A DNA stretch of 64,000 nucleotides from Cyanophora paradoxa. Its lineage: Eukaryota > Glaucocystophyceae > Cyanophorales > Cyanophoraceae. How positions within the stretch are numbered: the stretch's first letter is position 1; each line of letters begins with the position of its first letter. The stretch is from contig QPMI01000237.1 of assembly GCA_004431415.1 (NCBI GenBank), positions 41,001 through 105,000 of the forward strand, given 5' to 3'. The notes under the pieces are model-generated. The model ran no database searches, was not told the DNA's origin, and saw only the letters and a list, made by a program, of their open reading frames with translations. The position numbers were made by a program, and so were the translations under genes. Positions 55,977 to 64,000 of this stretch are shown here, in pieces.

Positions 55977-58472
55977 TTAGAGAATCATGTCATCAGCATC
56001 ATCAGCACAGTCAATGAGCACAACAGGAGAACCAGAATCATCACTGAAGACCAGAAGGTCAGCAGGAGAGGAAAGATGCGAACGTTTAACAAAAGGAAGA
56101 AAAGATGGGTCACTGGATCCGTCCGTGAAACCATCAGAGAAGCAAGGAAGAGCAGGGGAAGAGGGTCGACGGCGCATCAGGGTGAAACCAGGGGGCAAAA
56201 CAGGATCAGTGTCCATAGGATCAGAGGAAGAAGGAAGAGATGATGAATGGTCCCCAACATCGAGAGCATCGTCAGTGACGTCAGCAACAATTACAGGAGA
56301 AGATAGAGGTAAATCAGCGTCGAGTTCGGGATCAAGGAGGTCAATAATTACTTGAGGAGAGAGCGGAGGCGAGCTGGGAGCATCAGCATCATCATTGAGA
56401 ACGCTAGAAGCTGACGCAGGAGGGTCCAAAGCATCGACACGGTGACGGCGAAGAGGCGGCTCGTCCTCAGCGTCAAAGTCCGGCGGGGGGTGAGGGGGAG
56501 TGTGAGGGGGCGATGGGGGCGGAGGAAGCAAAGGGTCAGGAGCAGGAGCAGGATCTGGTGCCCCAGGAGGGTCGTCGTCATCCGAGGAGGTGCTTGTAGA
56601 AGAATCATCAGGATCATCAGGGCCCAGGTCTGAAAGGTCTGAGGAGTCCGAGCCGTTATCAGGAGGGGACATATACCCTGCAAGATCTTCCTTTTCAAGG
56701 CGTTGCAGCAGGACAGGCCGCACACTGGCATAGGCAAACTGAGAGAGAGAGAGAAAGAGAGAGAAATGCAGTAGACACATCCATGCCAGCAAGACTGGGT
56801 ATGACAAAGCCGCAGAGGCCCCGAATGGGACGTGCAAGGCCCGTCAGGGACCCACTAGCATGGGGAGTGAGTGGAGCCGCATACAGGACCCTGGGCCACC
56901 ACCCCCAGGGCGCCAGCAAGAAAATAGGGCACCCTATGTGGGCACCCGACGGCGCCACATAGGAAGGGCCTGAATCCCCGTGACGGCCCGCTCCCTGTCG
57001 GGCGGCCCGAGGGTATCAGGAGGCCCCGCAGGGACAAAGGAAAAAATAAAGGTCAAGTAGTACTCAGGATTACTCATTAAAAGCAGCATCTGCCATACCA
57101 ACAGAAGAGTTATTAGTCTCCAGATCAGAAAGACGAGTGCGCTTATTAGCATCAGAAGACTGGGTCTGAGCCTGTGCAACGGATTCACGAGTAATCTGCT
57201 GAGCAGTGGCAAAGGCTCGCTAAAGGGAATCATGAGTGGAAACAAATAATCTCCTCACGAGCAACAGAGCTGAAGTGAGTGGTATGCGACAGTGTCCAAC
57301 AGCGGCATGCGGAGCAAACAAGGTGAGTCAAGGAAGGTGTATAACAGAGTCTGACCGTCAGAAATCCGCGAGCGCTTATTAGCAGGAGCAGTAGAAAACT
57401 GGGCCTGGGTCTGTGTCTCTGACTCACGAGTAGGAGCACGCCTGAGGTGAGTCGAAGGAGGTGTGCGACAGCGTCCGGCAGCGGCATGCGGAGCAAGCGA
57501 GGTGAGTCGAAGGAGGTGAGTCGAGGCGATGCGCAGCAAGCAGACAATGCTATGCCGAAGCGCAGGCAGCAGTTAGCAATGGTGGCAGAAAGGTCGGCTT
57601 GTTAGCGATGCGATCGGCTACCGGACGACATAAAGATGCAGAGATGCAATGCGCACTGAAGGAGAGCAAGCAATGAGCAGCCACGTCTACAGCGACGAAG
57701 CGGTTAGCGGGAAAAGGCGCCAGGCGACGGCGTGACGTAGGCATGTCAGAGGGCGCATTTCAGACGTGTTGCATCGAAGATGAAGTATACAGCCGCGACA
57801 GGCAGGGGAATGGCACAACGGCCGAGATGAAAGGCACGAATGCCGAATTCACACGAGGCGCATGCGTATGATGTACGAGGACAGTAAGGAGAGCACGAAC
57901 CAGTGCTAGGACGCCGCGGCGAGTGGCTGGATGGCCCGGAAACAGGCGCGCCCACGCAGGGGGGGTACGGCTACAAGGGGACTAGGGGCCAGATCGGGGC
58001 TAGGAGCAGGCTGAGCGATATGTTCGCATTGCTCATAAGAGGCTAGGGAATGGTCATAAGCACGAGCAGCGTCCAAGAGATTAGCGCAAAAAGAGGAGTG
58101 AGATGGATCAACCGTAGAAATGAAACGGAAATCCCCATGGACATAAGTGACTTTGAATCGAGGTAAACGACGAGGAAGCATGTCCATGAAATCGTCGAGC
58201 TCGCGAAACAAGGCAGACATCAGAGTGGCCGTCTTCAAACCGGTTTTGGAGGAAGGCGTAAGGGGCAGCTGTATGTCAGGGTCCATCGCAAACGTAGCAG
58301 CAGCTTCAGAGCGACCCGTACGATAGGCTAGAGAATACGAGCGGAAAATGACGTGCAGACCAAGAATCCGAACAACCTGCCACTCCCAGTTCTGGAGAAA
58401 CATCCAAGTATCAGAGAAACGGACCGAGCCAGTTAGCAGCCAGGCAACAAAGCGTGCAGAAGGGATGGGCAT
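55977..58472 (-). mobile_element. Degenerate retroelement ORF1-like region
   Basis: From 58472 the frame reads RFVAWLLTGSVRFSDTWMFL, MDPDIQLPLTPSSKTGLKTA and PRFKVTYVHGDFRFISTVDP. Around 57400 and 57150 two related pieces (QFSTAPANKRSRISDGQ and QTQSSDANKRTRLSDLE) suggest an internal duplication. The last frame (56837-55977) is Asp/Ser/Pro-rich (LSDLGPDDPDDSSTSTSSDD). The overall style, minus orientation and acidic low-complexity tail resemble the LINE at 18.6-23.7 kb, but no reverse transcriptase is present and no poly(A) tail was found. Assignment to a LINE ORF1 is inference. Confidence 0.3.
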
Positions 58473-59359
58473 CGGCTGGAGCTGCAGGGCATGGTCCGGG
58501 CTACAAGTGTGGGCCGGGAAGCACAGTAGCGCTAGGCCTGATCATTAAGCGCATTTCCTTTGAACTTCGGAAGTCCCGTGTTTCAATGATTCAATTCATG
58601 ATTTCCCACTACGTATATATATATATACGTATACATATACGACGGGCGCCGACGCCGGCGCGGCGCCGGCCGGCCCGGCGGGGTTGGACCTCGATTAATA
58701 TTTGAGGCAGTCTTAGTGTACGCGTTCATGTTGGACGCCATTTTGCCCTTTAAATAGCTCTCGTCAAAATTTAAAATGTGAACCTTGTTCCCGTTGACTC
58801 AGCGATCATCAGATTGTCCCGCGTCTACCAACAGGTTCATGATCAGCCTTCCGGCGTGCCTTATATATAGCTTCAAGCTTGGCGCATAACAAACAGATTC
58901 CAATGTCAAATCCAGCCAAAATCGTAATCCGGTGCACATGATCGTAATGATAGCTATATAGCTATAGTCGAAGCTTTGAATTCGAAGTGCGATATCTTCT
59001 TCGGACCGTGGCAGAGTGGCACTGCGGCAGAATGGTTTGCTAAAGTTAAACCGTGATCATTTTAATCGTCCCTGCCCGCTGTGCGCACTTGAATTGTCGT
59101 GCACAGGGTTTCGGCCGCTTAGCCCGTCGCCCCCTGGCCCAAATTGGCCGGCGAGCTAGCTGGCTTGGCCGCCGGCGCCGGCCAGTGCCCTAGACTCAAC
59201 GTTAGTAATATTAATTCTAGCCCGCCGCATGCAAAACCGTGATTCTGATCGTAATTCTGATAGTAATAATTAACTAGTAATGTAATTCGAATCATTGAAT
59301 CCCATACGACAAGTGCTAGCTAGCTAGGAGCTACCAAATGCAACACGACAGCGTAAATG
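58473..59359. other. Intergenic, palindromic and AT-rich
   Basis: Contains a TACGTATATATATATATACG palindrome near 58611, GGCGCCGGC palindromes near 58650 and 59170, AGCTAGC runs, and an ATTCGAATCATTGAAT motif shared with the 55.2-kb repeats. No gene recognised. Confidence 0.4.
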
Positions 59360-61466
59360 TCATGTCCTGATCTGGAAGCGACCAGCCCGTGTCATAGTTC
59401 GAACACCTTTGTACGGCTTGTAGCGCTCATTGGCAATGTTCAAGTTCTCGATGCGCTGGCCCGACACCGTCCACATCGAGATCTAGCATGCAATTTCTAT
59501 TCAAAGGGCAAGTAGCTCATAAGGGAGACTGAGATTCGGACCTTAAAGTCGAGGAGGATTGCTATGGACGTGTCCGCCAGTGCTGTTGATCCATGGCTCG
59601 CAGACCCACTTTGCTGGATGAGTGGGAGATGCCCTTGCAGTACAAGCCCTGCCCGCTGTGGTGGAACTCGCCCTATCTCCCATACACAGACCTTTGATGA
59701 GGCGTCAGATACTGTAAGGCACTCTGCACATCTACATACCTTGTTGACTTCGTCCATCCTAACCTGACCTGCTGTTGCCGAAAGGTTTGCGGCTCCAAAC
59801 ATGCCTTTCGGGAAGGGGATCGTGATTCTGACATCCTCGGCCCCTTTTGAATGTGGGCCCACGGCTTTCACCCCGACCTGTGTGAAGTTCGTCGAGTTGA
59901 AATAAGCATCATGCAGAACTACTCGCCATGATGTTGATGCGCAAAAAGCCCCCGGCTGCGTTGAACTGGGGCTTGCAGTAGATTGGCAGCTGTGACTGCA
60001 TTTTCGTTCTGCGAGAAAAAGGCATCAGGCAGGAACATAAACCCCAAAACAGATCGTGGCACTTGTAAGTCATCAGTCTGAACTGCCCATCTGGAGGAAC
60101 AAAAGAGAGCAGCTTCTCCTGTTCAAATCGAGCAAGTCTGCAAAAAATTCACGGACTTTATCAATATGCAGGCATGTTGCCTCAAAAACACAGCACTGCG
60201 ACAGACCGAACACATGGATGAAAGGCACAATCATCGAGCAGCTGAGAACAGGACGTTTAATTGATCGGCTTTTAAAACAGTTGAAGAGTCATACCGCCGG
60301 ATCCGAGAAGTTCAGCGTGAGATCGGGCATGCCAGAGAGACGGGAATTGCAGATTATTTCGCCCGACACATCAGCGGATATTGTGTTCCCATTGCTGGTC
60401 GAAATTCAGCCACTTGAAGTGAGCACATTTGCTTGGTTTGCAAGAGTTCAAATGCATCACAAAGCACATGGGCACCTGTCGAGAATGCAGTCCACTTCCT
60501 GAGCGTCGGGCCTTTATAATGAAACCCGTGCACGAATAGAATATTCAGGTGCTGACCTCGATAAGGTCAAAATAAATCTCGTTGCTTGCGTATCGGATGC
60601 CATGGCGCCGCCAGGGAATATTTCCTAATGTGCCCTCAGGCAGCGAGGACCGGACCTGGGACTGATTTCCAACAGTCGCCAAAACACGATTAGCAAGACT
60701 GCAACGAAGTTAGCAGATATACAGAAGCACTCGAAACGGCCACAAAGCACGCCTGGGAGGGAGAATCATCGACTGCAAGGAAGTTAGCAGGCAAACTAGA
60801 CTCAACACAGCCACAGAACACACCTTCAATATACCAGGCTCGGTTGTGAGAGGCATCCCGTTGTCAAGCATTTCATCAAGGAGCTGTAGGCAACGCCATC
60901 AGCTGCTTCTATCTTGCCGGGAAAATGCTGGCGTGGAAAATTGCTAGCACAGTGCTGACCTGGTACACTGTGATGAAGTTCTCCTTGATTGCATCCTCGC
61001 TGACCTCTCCAAAGTAGTCCGCAAAAATTTCCACCACGCGGTTCAAGAACTCGATGGCAAAAAGAGGGGACAACTCCGCCTGCACTGAGTTGGGCTATCC
61101 ATGTCCTTGCAAAGCGAGGCCCGACAGCACACCTGCACGACAGCGAGGAAGAAGAGACCGTTCTTGTACACGTGAATTAAATAGTACTTTGTTGCGGCGA
61201 TTATAGGCAGAACCTGCGCGACATCGATAAAATACATCGACATCAGGGAACAGATCGCCGATGCAGCTCCAGTAAAACGCGCCTCCTCGTGCGTCTCGGC
61301 TTTTGTAACGTTGTCCCAGAATTCGGTGCACACGCTCCGCGAGAGTACACCGCGCCAATGCTTCTCAACAATGGCCTCGCTGCGTGTGGTTCACTGAGAG
61401 CACGTTCGGTCGCGCTTGCTGCGTATACCCAGAGCTCGACAGGATGAAGAGAGACTGCAACGTCAT
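59360..61466 (-). CDS. AP3M: AP-3 complex mu subunit
   Basis: Medium subunit of the AP-3 adaptor, sorting to lysosome-like or vacuolar organelles. Exon 1 starts MTLQSLFILSSSG; an intron joins to EAIVEKHWRGVLSRSVCTEF and WDNVTKAETHEE. Then: VLPIIAATKYYLIHVYKNGL, AELSPLFAIEFLNRVVEIFA with DYFGEVSEDAIKENFITVY, LLDEMLDNGMPLTTEPGILK, GNIPWRRHGIRYASNEIYFD, SRLSGMPDLTLNFSDP, VKAVGPHSKGAEDVRITIPF, and VCVWEIGRVPPQRAGLVLQG. The last exon reads ENLNIANERYKPYKGVRTMT and RAGRFQIRT, the invariant AP-3 mu end, with TGA at 59362-59360. Full family length; introns here are AT-richer and longer than in the left part of the window. Confidence 0.93.
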
Positions 61467-61880
61467 CGTCCCCTGCGCCCGAGGCAACGCTCTTCTCGAG
61501 GACACGCGTTGCGCGACCAGGCGCGCCGCTTGCCGCTCGGCGCTCGGCGCTCCACGGCCTCGGCGCTCGCGGTCCGCTCGGTGCGGCCTCCTGCACGATG
61601 CGCGCGCGTGACGTGCGCCTTCAGTGACCCCGGCCCGCTGCACGTCTTTTCGGAACGGTTGATGGCGCGCGCACGCGGCCTCTGACACCGTTCCGATGAA
61701 GCTCGAGCGCTGGGATGCAATTTTGACTGCAAGCGCTAAAAGAGGGCTGCTGGACACCGACCGGGAGAGAGGCGTAGGGGCTCCCCTGCTGCGTACCCCC
61801 TCGATTGCCTAACCTGGGAGTGTGTCGCCAACTCTTCTTGTCTCGTATAGCGCGAGCAGCGAAGGCCGCAGGCGAATCAT
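61467..61880. other. Divergent intergenic region
   Basis: About 414 bp upstream of AP3M (minus) and of the plus-strand frame beginning at 61881. G/C-rich near AP3M. No motif recognised. Confidence 0.4.
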
Positions 61881-62243
61881 ATGGAAAGTTGTTGGAGCGC
61901 TCCAGCTCATGTGATCGATTCTGTCAGGTCGCGCGGACTTCGATCGTCAGTGTGCAGTCTCGTGTCGGCAGTGTCTAGATCTCCATGTCTGCCATCAGTG
62001 AGACGAAGCTCGCGGCCGTGCTCGCAACGTCGTTTTGCGCCAGCGCCTTGTCAATGTACGCGTCCAGGTCGTCCTTCATTCGCGAGTTGTAACTGGGAAT
62101 GCGATGCAGTTTTTATTGCAGCAGAGAGCAACCCAGTTTCGGACACCAACGTACAGCGCGTTCTGGATGAACTGAACCGTGACGGCATATGCAACGTTGA
62201 GCTGGAATGCATCATCGGTCAAACTGTCATCTTGTGCCCCAAG
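61881..62243 (+). CDS. Hypothetical exon(s) upstream of the nuclease-like gene
   Basis: The frame ends SDTNVQRVLDELNRDGICNV, then ELECIIGQTVILCPK before a GT at 62244 and looks coding. Two starts are possible: ATG 61881 as one exon, or ATG 61985 (MSAISETKLAAVLATSFCAS) spliced near 62089, though that join leaves a phase mismatch. It may be the 5' part of the PD-(D/E)XK gene that follows, or a separate gene. No family recognised. Confidence 0.35.
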
Positions 62244-62341
62244 GTTTGCTCTGGCAGCCTGACATCACGTTCGGATCTGACTTCGAATCTTTGAGGTCGG
62301 CACAACTCTGTCTCCAAGCCACATTCGCAAAATCCGAGCCC

Positions 62342-62489
62342 AGCTAAGAAATCAAATTTCGGAAACAGTGTGTTCTAATGTGTCGCCCTCCAGCATGTTT
62401 TGACTTGCAGTTTCGATAGATCAATGTGACCAAGGCATTTTCGTATTCAAGACTGTCATTCGAGGAAGCAGCCTGCCTCTGCAATTTTC
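62342..62489 (+). repeat. 148-bp direct repeat, copy 1
   Basis: Starts AGCTAAGAAATCAAATTTC, ends TGCAATTTTC, and differs from 63381-63528 at only about six positions. It lies immediately 5' of the nuclease-like gene. One frame (FVFKTVIRGSSLPLQFS) is open across both copies. Confidence 0.88.
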
Positions 62490-62499
62490 CTTCGGAGAT

Positions 62500-63382
62500 G
62501 GGACCAAGCAAGAGGACCCCCTTTATTCAAGAACTTGAGATTGTCGGCATTTCAGAGGCGCTTTTAAATCAGGTTGTCCAAGACCTGGAGGTGCCTCCTT
62601 CCAGCAGGGAAGATGTAAACATATATCTATTTATTTTCATAGCTTTCCAGGAATGTGCGATTGCTCACGGACCACTTGCCTATGCCAATGAAGCAGAACA
62701 GCGAGAGTTCATCGTGTCTGTTTTGAGAAGGCGATCTGAAAGCTTTTGCACTCTGGTGAACATGGCACTCACAAATGGTCTGCAGACTGGTGGTAGCTTT
62801 GTTCCCTCAACAAATCCGTATACCGGAAGAGAGATATTTGTCGTTCCAGCATCTTTCAGGAAAGCTAGACTTCGAATTTCAGAGCCTGCCCTCGACATCT
62901 GGAATGGAAGGAAAGGTGTGTAAAATCTCATCGTGTAAACTGAGCTTGAGTGCCCTCATAATCGTCTGTCAGCGGCTCTACATCCATGAGGCGAAGAGGG
63001 GGAACCCAAGAGCAGGTTTGCCACAGTTGCTGGGCCAGCTCTACAGCTCATGCAGGGTAAGCTTCCGAGAGCTGGTATATCTGAATCGACGGTTTTTTTC
63101 ACCATAGAATGGAGAGATAATGTATGGAGCAGTCTCATCGGCATGCATCTGGATCTTTGCGGGGCTCGAGAAATCTCAGGATGGCGAAGTTTCTGCTTTT
63201 ATATCAAAGACACTGGTGAGTCGTCTCCCAAACTGTGCTGTGAATCTCTCATTGTTCTTCTCTTGTAGATGTTTGAGTTCACCCCACACCAACCTTGGGA
63301 TGAGTCTGACTTGAACACCCTTCGATCCATTCTTCGACACCTTGTTGCAATTCTTACTACAAAGCTCAGCAGACTTACCTAG
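62500..63382 (+). CDS. PD-(D/E)XK nuclease-like protein (crinkler-type REase fold)
   Basis: ATG 62500 opens MGPSKRTPFIQELEIVGISE, then EDVNIYLFIFIAFQE and ANEAEQREFIVSVLRRR, typical of the helical lead-in of crinkler-type and related proteins. The core exon (from about 62860) has KLDFEFQSLP (the G-x-x-D strand), then RLYIHEAKRGNP (the ExK motif) and LPQLLGQLYSSCR (the downstream Gln helix). Next exons read GEIMYGAVSSACIWIFAGLE, matching the YGxVTxGxxWxF strand of this group, and FEFTPHQPWDESDLNTLRSI; stop TAG 63380-63382. Asp, Glu, Lys and Gln expected for the nuclease site are present. Members are effectors in oomycetes and transposon-linked or of unknown role elsewhere. Earlier exon joins are uncertain. 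Confidence 0.45.
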
Positions 63383-63528
63383 CTAAGAAATCAAATTTCA
63401 GAAACAGTGTGTTCTAATGTCTCGTCCTCCAGCATATTTTGACTTGCAGTTTCGATAGATCAATGTGACCAAGGCATTTTCGTATTCAAGACTGTCATTC
63501 GAGGAAGCAGCCTGCCTTTGCAATTTTC
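63381..63528 (+). repeat. 148-bp direct repeat, copy 2
   Basis: Same length as copy 1 and starts on the stop codon of the nuclease-like gene. Copy 1 runs into the nuclease gene; copy 2 runs straight into reverse-transcriptase sequence at 63529. That is what an insertion into a second gene copy would leave. Confidence 0.85.
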
Positions 63529-64000
63529 TGGCAAGATTCTGGCGAGATGAGGGAAACCAAGCTGCTTATGACAAGCAGGATCAAGCTCAGTGGCGCGAAG
63601 AACAGGGAATGGCAGGGGATCGGCCGGATCGAAATTCAATGGTGAGGCAACAGGTTCCCTCAGCACAATAGCAAGGGATTTCTCCATAGAGAGCTGTTAA
63701 CCAGAGAGTGGTTTGAAAGAACAAAAATGCGCGTGGATGGCTAGGAGAGAGGCACGCAGAGACATCCCCTGAGGAGATATCGTCAGCAAACTGGATGATG
63801 GGGGTGCCAACTTGGCAACGGGGCGGGGGATATCAGTGAGTGAAAGCAAAAGAGAACGCAGAGGGCTGATTGAGAGAATGAAGGAGACCGGGCTCCAGGG
63901 ACCACCTTGAATGGTGCCCACAAGACACGAGAATACAGAGGAGAATAGCCCATTCGCAAATACACGTGCACGGAGGGAGGCTCGAGGGTTGTACAGGCAG
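63529..64000 (-). pseudogene. Reverse-transcriptase fragment (LINE-type), continues past window
   Basis: Reading from 64000 on the minus strand: LYNPRASLRARVFANGLFSS, then GTIQGGPWSPVSFILSISPL (the RQGxPLSP motif region), and after a frame change IIQFADDIS (catalytic Asp pair). Another change brings FCSFKPLSGLQLSMEKSLAI (the SGLxxNxxKS motif), ending HLARILPENC at the junction with the 148-bp repeat. Two frame changes and an abrupt end without a poly(A) tail mark a dead fragment. It differs from the LINE at 18.6-23.7 kb. Confidence 0.78.

Noticed and set aside
1-64000. tRNA or rRNA genes
   Set aside because: I looked for tRNA A/B-box pairs and rRNA core words by eye and found none I could support; a covariance-model scan would be decisive.

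Overview
This is a nuclear genomic window from a GC-rich, flagellated unicellular eukaryote, most likely a microalga. The evidence is intron-split genes for housekeeping proteins (CDK11, MePCE/Bin3, FAU-eS30, RPF2, AP-1 sigma, AP-3 mu, MECR), motile or sensory flagellum proteins (BBS7, IQUB), plant-like AP-1 sigma sequence, and one presequence that looks like a signal peptide followed by a Phe-led transit peptide. Introns are about 50-90 nt, often built of GGGGC/CCCCG runs, and unusually many begin with GC instead of GT. Haptophytes fit this picture, but the species cannot be fixed from sequence alone.

Layout. 1-18 kb: a coiled-coil protein (minus, cut by the window edge), a small signal-peptide protein (minus), a DUF4062-NACHT-type STAND NTPase (plus), a small membrane protein (minus), MECR-like enoyl reductase (plus), CDK11 (minus) head-to-head with MePCE (plus), a SWSAP1-like protein (minus) head-to-head with BBS7 (plus). 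18.3-30 kb: nested repeats. A 3.26-kb unit (A+B) lies in tandem duplicate and appears to split an open reading frame. Each copy carries a 243-bp TA-flanked MITE and two G/C-rich minisatellites. Only the first copy is interrupted, by a 5.1-kb minus-strand LINE, so the second copy preserves the empty site. 30-44 kb: a hypothetical gene (plus), IQUB with a large IQ-motif array (minus), and a giant C2-C2-C2-DUF4062-NACHT gene (plus). 44-53 kb: AP-1 sigma, FAU-eS30, a P-loop kinase, mitochondrial-type uL4 and RPF2, separated by foldback and inverted-repeat elements. 53-58.5 kb: hypothetical and retroelement-like material with minisatellites and AT-rich repeats. 59-64 kb: AP-3 mu (minus), a PD-(D/E)XK nuclease-like gene (plus), then a duplicated 148-bp segment joined to a second reverse-transcriptase fragment at the right edge.

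Functional themes: flagellum and vesicle traffic (BBS7, IQUB, AP-1 sigma, AP-3 mu), transcription control (CDK11, MePCE), ribosome biogenesis (FAU-eS30, RPF2, uL4m) and two STAND NTPases. There is no operon logic; several neighbours share short divergent promoters. Exon joins were made by eye from splice motifs and family similarity, and the two STAND NTPase genes show several one-base frame changes in G/C runs that may be assembly errors or decay.
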